A stretch of 64,000 nucleotides of DNA from Chitinophaga barathri (GTDB lineage: Bacteria > Bacteroidota > Bacteroidia > Chitinophagales > Chitinophagaceae). The stretch covers positions 1-64,000 of the forward strand of contig NZ_RMBX01000020.1 in assembly GCF_003807585.1 (NCBI RefSeq), given 5' to 3'. This document shows, piece by piece, positions 19,089-28,186 of this stretch. How positions within the stretch are numbered: the first letter of the stretch is position 1; each line of letters opens with the position of its first letter. Made by a program: the position numbers and the translations under genes. The notes beneath the pieces are model-generated. The model was not told the DNA's origin and did no database searches. It was given only the letters and a program-made list of their open reading frames with translations.

Positions 19089-19742
19089 ATGAAGTTTTTA
19101 GCTCCTTTTCTGCTGCTCTTTGCCAGCACCTTTGCCTATGCACAGAGCGAAAGCAACAACACCATTTTCCCCTACCACCATCAACTCAAATTTTCGTTGT
19201 TCCCTCTTCATGACCCGATGAATTCCGGTTTTGAGTTCAGCTACGAGCGCCAGTACAATCAGAGATGGGCCACACAGCTCGCCTTCACCATACTTTCCAA
19301 CGGGCTTCATGAAATGTTTGATACGGAGAAGGAGTACCATGGTTTTAAAGGTCAGCGCATCAGTATCGAACAGAAATACTTCTACCCCACCCGGCGCCAG
19401 CGCAGCATCCGTAAATATTTTGCGGCAGACCTCAACTGGCTTGAGGCCCATACCATCCGCACTACGTATAGTGAAACCACTCCGGTGAACCCCGTGGATC
19501 GCATGAACATCGACCGCACGACGGTATCACTCAATTTCAAATACGGCTACGAAATAGCCGTCGCGAAGCGCTTCGTGCTGGACCTCAGCGCGGGCCCGGG
19601 CCTGAAATACCGTAAAATATCCAACGACAAAAATTATGTCGGCGGCTGGCGTTCCGATTCCGATGTGAACAAGGTGTACGCTCCACGCGAAGAAATGGCG
19701 GCGAATTTTGTGATAAGTGTGAAGATCGGTTATATGTTCTAG
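19089..19742 (+). CDS. Exported protein of unknown function, tandem paralog 2
   Basis: A 217-residue paralog of the preceding protein, with a signal peptide ending YAQ and the same strand pattern (HHQLKFSLFPLHDP, RWATQLAF, RISIEQKYF, LEAHTIR, GPGLKYRKI, SVKIGYMF). It ends on an aromatic residue (YMF), as outer-membrane barrels often do. The central half is more diverged than the ends. Function unknown; a barrel or surface protein is an inference from composition. Confidence 0.75.
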   Translation: MKFLAPFLLLFASTFAYAQSESNNTIFPYHHQLKFSLFPLHDPMNSGFEFSYERQYNQRWATQLAFTILSNGLHEMFDTEKEYHGFKGQRISIEQKYFYPTRRQRSIRKYFAADLNWLEAHTIRTTYSETTPVNPVDRMNIDRTTVSLNFKYGYEIAVAKRFVLDLSAGPGLKYRKISNDKNYVGGWRSDSDVNKVYAPREEMAANFVISVKIGYMF

Positions 19743-19888
19743 AGGGATCTCACACCGGTAACTTCTTCACTGAAGCTCCAGTGTTTTTTGGCCAGAGTTC
19801 CGCCCAATGCTGGTTCCGAGATGTCCAACTTTGCGGGGTAACCCCTGTACACTAGCCGGTAGCACCCCGTTGAACCAGGGACTAACTA
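19743..19888. other. Non-coding stretch between paralog 2 and the bidirectional terminator
   Basis: About 145 bp with no ORF. It contains short self-complementary segments (cttcactgaag near 19760; ggggtaacccc near 19836), so a small structured RNA is possible, but no known family is recognised. Confidence 0.35.
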
Positions 19889-19935
19889 AAACGGGCCTGA
19901 TCTTTTAAAAAAGAGATCAGGCCCGTTTCGTTTTT
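19889..19935 (+). terminator. Bidirectional terminator
   Basis: A perfect 15-bp stem (19889-19903 with 19914-19928) is flanked by T-rich runs usable on both strands (TTTTTTT after the plus-strand arm at 19931). It serves the paralog gene and the convergent POT transporter gene. Confidence 0.9.
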
Positions 19936-19942
19936 TTATTTC

Positions 19943-21583
19943 TTATTGTACATTTTCCCTGAACACCCTGTTCAGCCAGCGCAGCATCACGAATATGAGG
20001 CCCGCGGCAAAACCCAGCAGCACAAAGTTCACGAGGAAATAATTCATTTTGTTGTCGTACGTATCCCACATAGCCGCCAGTACACCGGATAATTTATTAC
20101 CGATGGAAGTAGCCAGGAACCAGCCGCCCATCATCAGTGAAGTAAAGCGCGGCGGGCTGAGTTTGGATACAAGGGAAAGGCCCATGGGACTGAGCAGCAG
20201 CTCCCCGGCGGTGATTACGCCATAACATCCGAACAACCACCACATGGATGCTTTTTCAACGCCGTTGTTACAAAAATAAACAGCGGCCACCATCATAAAC
20301 GTAGACAGGGAGGATATCAGCAGGCCCCAGGCTATTTTGGTGGGAGTGCTCGGCTCCCTGTTCCGTCTGCGCAGGAATGCAAAGAGTGCGACCACGATCG
20401 GCGTGAGGATAATTACAAAGAACGGGTTGACGGATTGGAACAATTCGGTGTTCACCACGCTGATGCTGCTGCCTTCGGCCGGCATATGTTCAGGCGCTAC
20501 GTTCTTGAGATATACGGGAACGCCCACTTCCTTTACCGGCTGGCCATTGGCATCTTTTATCACGCGGAATTCATGGTCATACGCCACTACGGAATCCGTT
20601 TTATTGGTCACCGTTTCCGCGAGGTAGAGTTTTTGGGCGGGCGTTTCTATCGCCGGGGACAGTTCGCGGTCCGTATAAAACTGCGCCCATGTAGTGAGCG
20701 CGGTACCATTCTGTTTGAACACCGCCCAGAACATCACAGACACTGAAAAGATGGCCAGCAGCGCCTTTACGGGCTGTTTGTCTCCCGCGCTGGCTTTACG
20801 CAACAGGTTCGCGAAAAAATAAATGATCGGGAGGCATGCGAATATAAACGCGTCTGTAGAGTCGGAGCCGAATATGTTATCCGGTATCACCCAGCCGATA
20901 TAACCCACAACCAGCACGGGTATAAACACCTGCGCGAAAATGCTTCCCAGCGACATATCGCCGGGCTGTGTGGGTTTGCGCACATCGGCGTGTTTGTAAT
21001 GTTTCAGGCCGGCGATAAAAATGATCACACCGAGGAACATGCCGATGCCGGCCGCAATAAAGGCCGCGCCCCAGTTGATGCTGTTGCGCAGGTAGGCAGC
21101 AAAAAAGGTGCAGATGAACGCCCCGATGTTGATGCCCATGTAAAAGATATTATACCCGGTGTCTTTCTGGGCCTTGTATTGCGGGTCGTTGTATACGTTG
21201 CCAAGAAGGGTGGAGATATTGGGTTTGAAGAACCCGTTGCCCACGCAGATAAGCGCCAGCGACAGGTAAAACACCGTCAGGTTCTGTACGGACAGGCCGA
21301 TGTAGCCGATGCCCATGAGGATGCCGCCGATGATGATCGATTTGGAATACCCCAGTTTGCGGTCCGCCAGCAGGCCGCCAACAAAAGGCGTGAGGTATAC
21401 GAAGGCGATAAAAGTACCGAAGATGTCGACGGCTTTTTTGCGATCCATGGCCCAGCCGCCGCTTTCAGCATCCGTCAAATATAGCTGGAGAATGGCCAGG
21501 AGCAGGTAGAACCCGAACCTTTCCCACATTTCGGAAAAAAACAGGAATGGTAACGCAACGGGATGCTTGCGGTTAGAAGACAT
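19943..21583 (-). CDS. POT/PTR-family peptide MFS transporter
   Basis: A 546-residue polytopic protein with the proton-dependent oligopeptide transporter signature: SEMWERFGFYLL (ExxER motif) in helix 1, followed by many hydrophobic helices, FYMGINIGAFICTFFA and a C-terminal GELLLSPMGLSLVSKLSPP segment. It imports di- and tripeptides with protons across the inner membrane. A hydrophilic loop of about 90 residues lies between the central helices (around 325-400), longer than in minimal POTs. Its substrates would fit the products of the S46 dipeptidyl-peptidase encoded 3 kb away. Confidence 0.92.
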   Translation of the reverse strand: MSSNRKHPVALPFLFFSEMWERFGFYLLLAILQLYLTDAESGGWAMDRKKAVDIFGTFIAFVYLTPFVGGLLADRKLGYSKSIIIGGILMGIGYIGLSVQNLTVFYLSLALICVGNGFFKPNISTLLGNVYNDPQYKAQKDTGYNIFYMGINIGAFICTFFAAYLRNSINWGAAFIAAGIGMFLGVIIFIAGLKHYKHADVRKPTQPGDMSLGSIFAQVFIPVLVVGYIGWVIPDNIFGSDSTDAFIFACLPIIYFFANLLRKASAGDKQPVKALLAIFSVSVMFWAVFKQNGTALTTWAQFYTDRELSPAIETPAQKLYLAETVTNKTDSVVAYDHEFRVIKDANGQPVKEVGVPVYLKNVAPEHMPAEGSSISVVNTELFQSVNPFFVIILTPIVVALFAFLRRRNREPSTPTKIAWGLLISSLSTFMMVAAVYFCNNGVEKASMWWLFGCYGVITAGELLLSPMGLSLVSKLSPPRFTSLMMGGWFLATSIGNKLSGVLAAMWDTYDNKMNYFLVNFVLLGFAAGLIFVMLRWLNRVFRENVQ

Positions 21584-21803
21584 TGTTGTAACATGTTTGG
21601 TGCCGCTAAAAATAAGATTAAAACGGCAATCCGGCCAAATTTAATGAGAACATAACCGGTCGGTTTCTTAACTTGTAATTGGCATCTGTAGTGGGTCTTC
21701 CTGGCCCCCTGCATAAAATCGATTTAGCACCATCCGCCACTCATAGAGTAATTTGGAAATTCTAAGAATTTTTCTATTATATTGAACGAAAATTTATCAA
21801 ATC

Positions 21804-23246
21804 ATGGTTCAGGAAAAAAATAACGAAGGAAACCAGATTTCACGTAGATCATTTCTAACCACTGGCGCTACAGCCGCAGCAGGTTTTATGATCGTTCCAC
21901 GTCACGTATTAGGAGGAAAGGGCCATATAGCGCCCAGCGACAGGTTACGCGTTGCCGGCATCGGCGTTGGGGGTAAAGGTGAAAGCGATATTGCCGAATT
22001 TGCAAAAGGCCCCGCAGATATTGTTGTGTTATGCGATGTGGACGATAACCGTGCAGCCAACTCGGTGAAGAGATTCCCGAAAGCCAAGTACTACAAGGAT
22101 TTCCGCGAAATGCTGGACAAAGAACACAAAAACATCGATGCCGTGTCCGTATCCACACCGGATCACCAGCACGCAGTAGCTGCCATGGCAGCCATGCAGC
22201 TGGGCAAGCACGTATATGTTCAAAAACCGCTTACGCACGACATTTATGAAGCGCGTATGCTCACCGAAGCAGCGAAAAAATATAAAGTAGTTACCCAGAT
22301 GGGCAACCAGGGGGCGTCCGGCGACGGCGTGCGCCAGCTGATGGAATGGTACAACGCAGGCCTTATCGGCGACGTACATACCGTTTATTGCTGGACCAAC
22401 CGTCCCGTTTGGCCGCAGGGCCTCCCCTGGCCTACCGCTACCGCCGAGATCCCCAAAGGCCTCGACTGGGACCTTTGGCTGGGCACCGCTCCCAAAAAAG
22501 ATTTCGTAAATAAACTCGTGCCGTTCAACTGGCGCGGCTGGTGGGATTACGGTACCGGCGCTCTTGGTGACATGGGTTGCCATATCGTGGAGCCTCCTTT
22601 CCGCGTACTCGGCCTTGGTTACCCCACTTCCGCGGAAGCCAGCGTTGGCAGCGTGTATGTGGACGAGTTCAAACAGGGCTACTTCCCGGACAGCTGTCCT
22701 CCTTCTTCTCACGTGATCATGAACTTCAAAGGCAAAGCCGGCGATATCAAACTCCATTGGATGGACGGCGGTATCCAACCTGCCCGCCCCGAAGAACTAG
22801 GCCCGAACGAAAGAATGGGAGACGGCGGAAACGGTGCCATCTTCATTGGTACAAAAGGCAAGATGATGTGCGGTACTTACGGTATGTATCCTTCCCTGCT
22901 GCCCAGCAGCCGCAATGCGGAAGCCAAAGTGGCTCAAACCATCGCGCGTGTTCCGGAGGGCCACTACTTACAATGGGTGAACGCATGCATCGCCGGTTAT
23001 GGTAAAAAAGAGCTGAGTGCTCCTTTTGATATCGCAGGCCCGCTGACGGAGACCATCCTGATGGGTAACCTCGCTATCCGCAGCTACGATGTGCGCAAAC
23101 CCAAGGCAAGCGGCAGCGGCTTCGACTACCCCGGACGTTACATCAAACTCCTGTGGGACGGCCCGAACATGAAGATCACCAACTTCGATGACGCCAACCA
23201 GTTCGTAAAACGCTCTTACCGCGACGGCTGGACACTCGGCAAATAA
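21804..23246 (+). CDS. Tat-exported Gfo/Idh/MocA-family oxidoreductase
   Basis: A 480-residue oxidoreductase with a twin-arginine signal (SRRSFLTTGATAAAGF, about 12-30). The Rossmann domain begins RVAGIGVGGKGESDI, with the family EKP-like motif as VQKPLTHDIYEAR and substrate-domain segments DLWLGTAP and GALGDMGCHIVEPPFRVL. Periplasmic members hold NAD(P) tightly and act on sugars or glycosides, including 3-keto and N-acetylamino sugars. It is monocistronic with its own terminator. The substrate is not predictable, but several sugar enzymes lie nearby. Confidence 0.9.
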   Translation: MVQEKNNEGNQISRRSFLTTGATAAAGFMIVPRHVLGGKGHIAPSDRLRVAGIGVGGKGESDIAEFAKGPADIVVLCDVDDNRAANSVKRFPKAKYYKDFREMLDKEHKNIDAVSVSTPDHQHAVAAMAAMQLGKHVYVQKPLTHDIYEARMLTEAAKKYKVVTQMGNQGASGDGVRQLMEWYNAGLIGDVHTVYCWTNRPVWPQGLPWPTATAEIPKGLDWDLWLGTAPKKDFVNKLVPFNWRGWWDYGTGALGDMGCHIVEPPFRVLGLGYPTSAEASVGSVYVDEFKQGYFPDSCPPSSHVIMNFKGKAGDIKLHWMDGGIQPARPEELGPNERMGDGGNGAIFIGTKGKMMCGTYGMYPSLLPSSRNAEAKVAQTIARVPEGHYLQWVNACIAGYGKKELSAPFDIAGPLTETILMGNLAIRSYDVRKPKASGSGFDYPGRYIKLLWDGPNMKITNFDDANQFVKRSYRDGWTLGK

Positions 23247-23268
23247 TCGGATCACAGATACTTCCCAG

Positions 23269-23300
23269 GCGGCATCATCCTCGTATGATGCCGCTTTTTT
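23269..23300 (+). terminator. Terminator of the Gfo/Idh/MocA gene
   Basis: A perfect 10-bp stem (23269-23278 with 23285-23294) followed by TTTTTT, 23 nt after the stop codon. Confidence 0.9.
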
Positions 23301-23321
23301 ATTGGGTTGAAGTACCGGCAT

Positions 23322-23349
23322 AAAAAAACCGGGGCATGACCCCGGTTTT
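23322..23349 (-). terminator. Terminator of the minus-strand lipoprotein pair
   Basis: A 10-bp stem (23325-23334 with 23340-23349, 5-nt loop) with a T-run on the minus strand, 17 nt past the lipoprotein stop. It sits back-to-back with the plus-strand terminator at 23269. Confidence 0.88.
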
Positions 23350-23366
23350 GAATGTCTTCAAAAAAA

Positions 23367-23840
23367 CTAGCGGAACAGTTCTTTAAAATCCCTTTTGAAT
23401 TCCTGCCATTCCTTATCCGCCTTCTTCATGGATTTATCCAGGTTCTCTTTGGTCTTATCCCAGGCTTCGGCGGTGCTGTTGCGCACATCGTCCAGGCGCT
23501 TGCCCAGATCGTCGCGTACTTCTTCAAGGTCCTTACGCGCTTTTTCGCTTTTTTTGCTGCCATCCTTTTTCAGCTCTTCGATCCTTGCGTCCAGGCTGTC
23601 CATCTTTTCTTTGATGGCCGCGGCGGCTTTATCCTTTTGTTCTTTCAGGTAAGCTCCCGCGGTGTCAGCCTTTTCTTTCAGGTACGCGCCGGCGGTATCG
23701 GCCTTCATTTCCACACCTTCTTTCATTTCTGAGGCGCCTTCTTCAATTTTGCTGGCTGCGGAATCGCTGCTGGATGCGGTCTGGCTGTTCTGGCAGGCCA
23801 TCACTGCGGCTGCGGCCAGCACGAGAATATATTTTTGCAT
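23367..23840 (-). CDS. Small amphipathic-helical lipoprotein
   Basis: A 157-residue lipoprotein (lipobox VMACQ). The mature chain is almost entirely charged amphipathic helix with 11-residue periodicity; KADTAGAYLKE occurs twice in immediate tandem and is followed by related units (DKAAAAIKEK, LDARIEELKK, RKDLEEVRDDLG). This resembles apolipoprotein/LEA-like helical repeats that lie on membranes. I use the ATG at 23840; an upstream TTG would add a non-signal extension. It follows the META-domain lipoprotein gene by 39 bp in the same direction. Confidence 0.8.
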   Translation of the reverse strand: MQKYILVLAAAAVMACQNSQTASSSDSAASKIEEGASEMKEGVEMKADTAGAYLKEKADTAGAYLKEQKDKAAAAIKEKMDSLDARIEELKKDGSKKSEKARKDLEEVRDDLGKRLDDVRNSTAEAWDKTKENLDKSMKKADKEWQEFKRDFKELFR

Positions 23841-23879
23841 AGTCGTCGGTTTAAAGGATTGATGCAAACGGCATTCCAA

Positions 23880-24356
23880 TTATTCCTGGATGGCCGTGAA
23901 AGTGGCCAGGATGGAATCTCCTTTCTGAAGGCGAAGCAGGTCCTTTTCTATCGTGTATCGGCTGGTGCCTTCCAGGGCTTTGGAAAAAGCATTTTCTACA
24001 TCCAGCGCGGGGCAGGCCATCTGGGTAGATATTACGTTGGTGATCTGGAGGTCGCCGGCAGGGGTGGTGAGGTATTTTGCGCCAAAACCGTTGCAGCCCA
24101 GGAAACCCTGTACCTGGGAAGAGGTGTCCACCAATTGCATAAAGATCGCCTTGCCACTGTCCGGGATGGCCTGGGGGCCGCCGGGCAGTTCTTTCAGTTT
24201 CCAGCGGGTGCCTTCCAGTTTCCAGGCGGTTTCCGCTCCGGCTGGCTGTACTGCCACGCTGGCCGCAGTGTCCTGCGTCGCTTGTTTGGATGTGCCCTGG
24301 CAGGCATAAGTCAGAATAGCGCCGAGTGCCAAAGCGCTCAAAATCATTTGTTTCAT
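23880..24356 (-). CDS. META domain lipoprotein (HslJ-like)
   Basis: A 158-residue lipoprotein (lipobox TYACQ). After a short linker, the domain shows the META pattern: TRWKLKELPGG, IFMQLVDTSSQVQGFLGCNGFGAKY and the ISTQMACPALDVENAF segment. META domains are found in HslJ and related envelope stress proteins. Two cysteines (GCNG and MACP) could form a disulfide. I use the ATG at 24356 because it starts the signal peptide directly. It is probably the first gene of a two-gene unit with the helical lipoprotein. Confidence 0.85.
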   Translation of the reverse strand: MKQMILSALALGAILTYACQGTSKQATQDTAASVAVQPAGAETAWKLEGTRWKLKELPGGPQAIPDSGKAIFMQLVDTSSQVQGFLGCNGFGAKYLTTPAGDLQITNVISTQMACPALDVENAFSKALEGTSRYTIEKDLLRLQKGDSILATFTAIQE

Positions 24357-24471
24357 AAGTCTGGTTTTATGGTAAAAACTTATACTATCAATCTTCAAGC
24401 CATTTTAACACCCATAAGGCTGAATTGTTTCAGAATCCACGACCGGTAAATGCGGATATCGAAAAAATCGC

Positions 24472-24479
24472 TAGGTTTG
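24472..24479 (+). promoter_or_regulatory. Candidate -7 box for the S46 peptidase gene
   Basis: TAGGTTTG matches TAnnTTTG exactly and lies 29 nt before the ATG at 24509. No good TTG -33 is at the expected spacing. Confidence 0.45.
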
Positions 24480-24508
24480 GGCCTCTTTTACAAAATCTGA
24501 ACTCAACT

Positions 24509-26650
24509 ATGAAGAAAAATCTAATCCTGCTGCTGCTTTTACTTTCGGTAAAACTGGTAAGGGCAGACGAAGGCATGTGGCTGCCGTACCTCCTGGGCCA
24601 GCAAACCTATGCGGACATGGTGAAAAAAGGTCTGAAGCTCTCCAAAGAGCAGCTTTACAGCATCAATAAGTCTTCCATGAAAGACGCCATCATCATCTTC
24701 GGCGGCGGCTGCACCGGCGAGATCGTCAGCAACGAAGGTCTCATCTTCACCAATCACCATTGCGGCTACGCGGCAATCGCCAGCGCCAGCAGCGTGGAAA
24801 ATAACTATCTCCGCGACGGCTTTTATGCCAAAAACAAACAGGAGGAAATCCCCTCCAAAGCCCTCTCCGTGCAGTTCCTCGTACGTATAGAAGACGTGAC
24901 CGCCAAAGTGGAAGAAGTGCTGAAAGGCGTTTCCCTCAACGAACGCGCTGCCAAACTCCAGGGCGTTTACGGCGAAATCATTACCGCGGCTACCTCCGGC
25001 AACGGTTACGAAGCCCGGGTGATCCCCATGTTCAGAGGCAACCAGTACATCCTTTTTGTGTACGAACGTTATAAAGATATCCGCCTCGTTGGCACACCGC
25101 CCGAAAACGTAGGCAAGTTCGGCGGCGATACGGACAACTGGGAATGGCCCCGCCACACCGGCGACTTCTCCGTGTTCCGCGTGTACGCCGGTAAAGACGG
25201 CAAACCCGCTGAGTTCGCAAAGGACAACGTGCCCCTTAAGCCCAAACATTTCCTGCCGGTATCCATCAAAGGCGTGAAAGAAAACGACTATGCCATGATT
25301 TTCGGGTATCCCGGCGGCACCAACCGTTACGAAACTTCCCTTGGCGTAAAGCTGAAAACCGATGTGGAAAATCCCTCCATCGTGTCCCTGCGCGACATCC
25401 GCCTGAAATATATGTTCGAGGAAATGAAAAAAGACCCGGCCGTGAAGCTGCAACTGGCATCTTCTTACGCCGGCATCGCGAACTACTGGAAGTTCTTCGA
25501 CGGGGAAAGCAAACAACTGCTCAAGTATCATGTGTACGAAGAGAAACAAAAACAGGAAGCCACGTTCCAGCAATGGGCCAAAGGCAAACCCGAGTTTGAA
25601 AATGTATTCCCGCAATACGAAAAGGCTTACAAAGCATGGGCACCTTACACCAAAGTGCGCATCTACCTGATGGAAGGCATCCTGGGCTCTCCCTTGGCGG
25701 CTTACGCCAGCTCACTGGGCGCTGTAGAAAACGCCATCCTGAAAAAAGGTGACGTAAAAGCCGCTGTAGCTGCTGCTGACGCCGCCCGCACCAATTTCCT
25801 GAAAGAGGAAAACAAAGCCAGCGACCAAAAGATCATGGCTATCACGGCGCAGATGTTCTACGACGACATCCCTAAAGATCAGCACCCCATAGGATTCTAC
25901 GAAAGCCTTAAGTCTTTCGGCGACCTGGGTGATGAAAAAACATACCGCACCTGGGCGGCCAATGTATTTGCAAACACCATGATCCTGAACGACGCGAAAT
26001 GGAAAGCCTTCACCGGCAACCCGGATGCTACCGTGCTCCAGGACGATCCGGCTTATGCCTACGCATCTGCTTTTGTGAAAAATTATGTGGGCAAATACCT
26101 GCCGCTCTTTAACCAGTTCACCACGGAGAACAACGACCTCGGCCGCCTCTATCTGAAAGGTGAAATGCAGCGCCAGCCCACCGCAAACCGTTACCCGGAT
26201 GCGAACTTCACCATGCGCCTTTCCTACGGCCAGGTGAAACCCTACAAACCCCGCGATGCTGTGGCTTACGATTATGTAACCACCATTGACGGCGTGATGG
26301 AGAAATACAAACCGGGTGATTACGAATTTGATCTCCACCAGGACTTTATTGGCCTGGTGAAGAAAAAAGATTTCGGCCAGTACATCGATGCAAAAAGGAA
26401 TACGCTGGTAGTGAACTTTATTACTACGAACGATATCACCGGCGGCAACTCGGGCTCTCCTGTCATCAACGGAAACGGAGAGCTGATCGGCCTTGCGTTC
26501 GATGGTAACTACGAAGCGCTGAGCCATAAAATTCAGTTCGACAAAAACCTGAACCGCACCATCTGCGTGGATGTGCGCTACGTACTGTGGTGCATAGACA
26601 AGCTGGGTGGCGCGAAAAATATCATCAACGAGCTGAAGATCGTTAAATAA
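24509..26650 (+). CDS. S46 family dipeptidyl-peptidase (DPP7-like)
   Basis: A 713-residue exported serine peptidase. The signal peptide (1-18) ends VRA, and the mature start DEGMWLPYLL is typical of the family. The catalytic His lies in FTNHHCGY (83/84) and the Ser in GGNSGSPV (Ser 648). Eighteen residues after that Ser the sequence reads FDGNY; DPP7 has Gly there and DPP11 has Arg, so preference for hydrophobic rather than acidic P1 residues is inferred. I use the ATG at 24509, since the upstream open frame adds a non-signal extension. It releases dipeptides in the periplasm. Confidence 0.92.
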   Translation: MKKNLILLLLLLSVKLVRADEGMWLPYLLGQQTYADMVKKGLKLSKEQLYSINKSSMKDAIIIFGGGCTGEIVSNEGLIFTNHHCGYAAIASASSVENNYLRDGFYAKNKQEEIPSKALSVQFLVRIEDVTAKVEEVLKGVSLNERAAKLQGVYGEIITAATSGNGYEARVIPMFRGNQYILFVYERYKDIRLVGTPPENVGKFGGDTDNWEWPRHTGDFSVFRVYAGKDGKPAEFAKDNVPLKPKHFLPVSIKGVKENDYAMIFGYPGGTNRYETSLGVKLKTDVENPSIVSLRDIRLKYMFEEMKKDPAVKLQLASSYAGIANYWKFFDGESKQLLKYHVYEEKQKQEATFQQWAKGKPEFENVFPQYEKAYKAWAPYTKVRIYLMEGILGSPLAAYASSLGAVENAILKKGDVKAAVAAADAARTNFLKEENKASDQKIMAITAQMFYDDIPKDQHPIGFYESLKSFGDLGDEKTYRTWAANVFANTMILNDAKWKAFTGNPDATVLQDDPAYAYASAFVKNYVGKYLPLFNQFTTENNDLGRLYLKGEMQRQPTANRYPDANFTMRLSYGQVKPYKPRDAVAYDYVTTIDGVMEKYKPGDYEFDLHQDFIGLVKKKDFGQYIDAKRNTLVVNFITTNDITGGNSGSPVINGNGELIGLAFDGNYEALSHKIQFDKNLNRTICVDVRYVLWCIDKLGGAKNIINELKIVK

Positions 26651-26670
26651 ATAATCCTTCGGTTCAAATA

Positions 26671-26712
26671 AAAACCGGCTGCTTCCGTGTGGAGGCAGCC
26701 GGTTTTTTTATA
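26671..26712 (+). terminator. Bidirectional terminator between S46 peptidase and PBP4
   Basis: A long stem (12 perfect pairs 26671-26682 with 26695-26706, extended inward to a GTGT loop) with a T-run on the plus strand at 26703-26709 and five Ts on the minus strand. It serves both convergent genes. Confidence 0.88.
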
Positions 26713-26758
26713 TCTGTCGGGGGATAATCCGCTTCCCCGGCGCTGTTGTAGTTTAGGT

Positions 26759-28054
26759 TTATCCCGCGTTCGCAACTTTAACGAGGAAATTCTCCACCGC
26801 TCTTCTCACCACGGTGGAGGTGGAATTATGGTTGTTCACCAGCACACTGAAGATGAGCGTTTTCCCCGTCTTCGTTACGATGTAACCGCTGAGCGCAACA
26901 CATCCGCTGAGCGTGCCGGTTTTGGCATACAACCTGCCGGGCAGCGCCTGGTAATAAGCCCGCAGCGTGCCTTTACCGCCTGAGGAGAACAACGGCCAGA
27001 GGCGTTCCTTCGGATATTTTTTGATGAGTTTATCCAGCACGGTCACAAAGTCGCGGGGTGTAAAGAGGTTGTACCTGGAAAGTCCTGAACCGTCCACCCA
27101 GCTGGGGGGATGTGGCAGGTCGCTCAGGCTGCTGTCCAGCATATATTGAATGATCTTCCGGCTGTCTATCGTATCGAATTTTTGTGCGGCGGCCATCATG
27201 AGTATCTGCTCGGCGAAAAAGTTATCGCTGCGGTGCATCATGGGCTGGAACAAGGTGTCCGACGGGATGCTTCTCAGCAGCGTGTTTTCCTTCACCACCA
27301 CCGACGGTAAGACGCCTACGGGCTTGCGGAGCGTATCCTGTAAACGGCGGGCCAGCTGCTGGCGGTTGCCGGTGATGTAGGGCACTTCAAAGGAACGCGT
27401 GGCGGATTCGTCCGCGCGGAGATGGAGGATAAAAAGATTTTCCCGTTCTTCCCTGTCTGCCAGCGCTTCTGTCGGTGCGCGCTCGTAGACGAGTTCCGTG
27501 GGGAATTCAGGCGTCATGGTATACCCTGCGCCGGTGAGTTTCACCCAGGCCACGTTTCCATACATCGGCCATTCATTCAGCTCGGGCTGGTAATAATCCG
27601 CATAATCGCCCCAGCCCCAGCCCGGCCCGAAACGTTTGTTTTTGATCGCGGCCGGTTGCAGCCAGATGCGTTTGTTCGTATGGGAAAGCAGGTCCATCAC
27701 CGGCTGGTATTGAAAATCCGGGTGGAGGAAAGATGGATCCGCTGTACCGCTTACAAATATAGCGGTGTCGTTTTCCGCATAACGTATGCCGGGCAGGGAA
27801 TCGCCCAGCAATTGCAGGCCGGTATAAAGTGTGAATATCTTCGTATTGGACGCGGGCATAAAGAACTTATCGTCCTGGTGCTGGTACCAGTATTTGCCGG
27901 TGGATGGGTCGTAGATGCTGATGCCTACGTGCGCGTCGCGCAGCCCTTTGGCCTGGAGCACATCCTGTTGCGCCCACTGGCGGAGGTTCTTAGGCTGGGA
28001 ATAAGCCGCTGCGGAAATAAAAAGAGCAGCGAAAGCGAGGTAGATCGGTCTCAT
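26759..28054 (-). CDS. dacB: D-alanyl-D-alanine carboxypeptidase/endopeptidase (PBP4, S13)
   Basis: A 431-residue exported penicillin-binding protein. The signal peptide ends YSQ. All three active-site motifs are present: SxxK as ASNTKIF (near residue 67), SDN in HRSDNFFAEQ, and KTG in YAKTGTLSGC, with the family insertion domain between the first two. It trims and cleaves peptidoglycan cross-links in the periplasm. I use the ATG at 28054 rather than a TTG three codons earlier. Monocistronic. Confidence 0.92.
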   Translation of the reverse strand: MRPIYLAFAALFISAAAYSQPKNLRQWAQQDVLQAKGLRDAHVGISIYDPSTGKYWYQHQDDKFFMPASNTKIFTLYTGLQLLGDSLPGIRYAENDTAIFVSGTADPSFLHPDFQYQPVMDLLSHTNKRIWLQPAAIKNKRFGPGWGWGDYADYYQPELNEWPMYGNVAWVKLTGAGYTMTPEFPTELVYERAPTEALADREERENLFILHLRADESATRSFEVPYITGNRQQLARRLQDTLRKPVGVLPSVVVKENTLLRSIPSDTLFQPMMHRSDNFFAEQILMMAAAQKFDTIDSRKIIQYMLDSSLSDLPHPPSWVDGSGLSRYNLFTPRDFVTVLDKLIKKYPKERLWPLFSSGGKGTLRAYYQALPGRLYAKTGTLSGCVALSGYIVTKTGKTLIFSVLVNNHNSTSTVVRRAVENFLVKVANAG

Positions 28055-28130
28055 GTTTATCAAGATAAAACTTTCTTTTTAAGATATCATCCTGTAAACC
28101 GGGGCCGTGTGCGAAAACTGGTCGGCTGTG

Positions 28131-28163
28131 AAAAAGAAAAGGCCGGCCAGAACGGCCAGCCTT
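28131..28163 (-). terminator. Terminator of the second Gfo/Idh/MocA gene
   Basis: A 10-bp stem with one mismatch (28139-28148 with 28154-28163, 5-nt loop) followed on the minus strand by TTTTCTTTTT. Confidence 0.82.
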
Positions 28164-28186
28164 TAGCTGTTCATTACTTATTTCAA

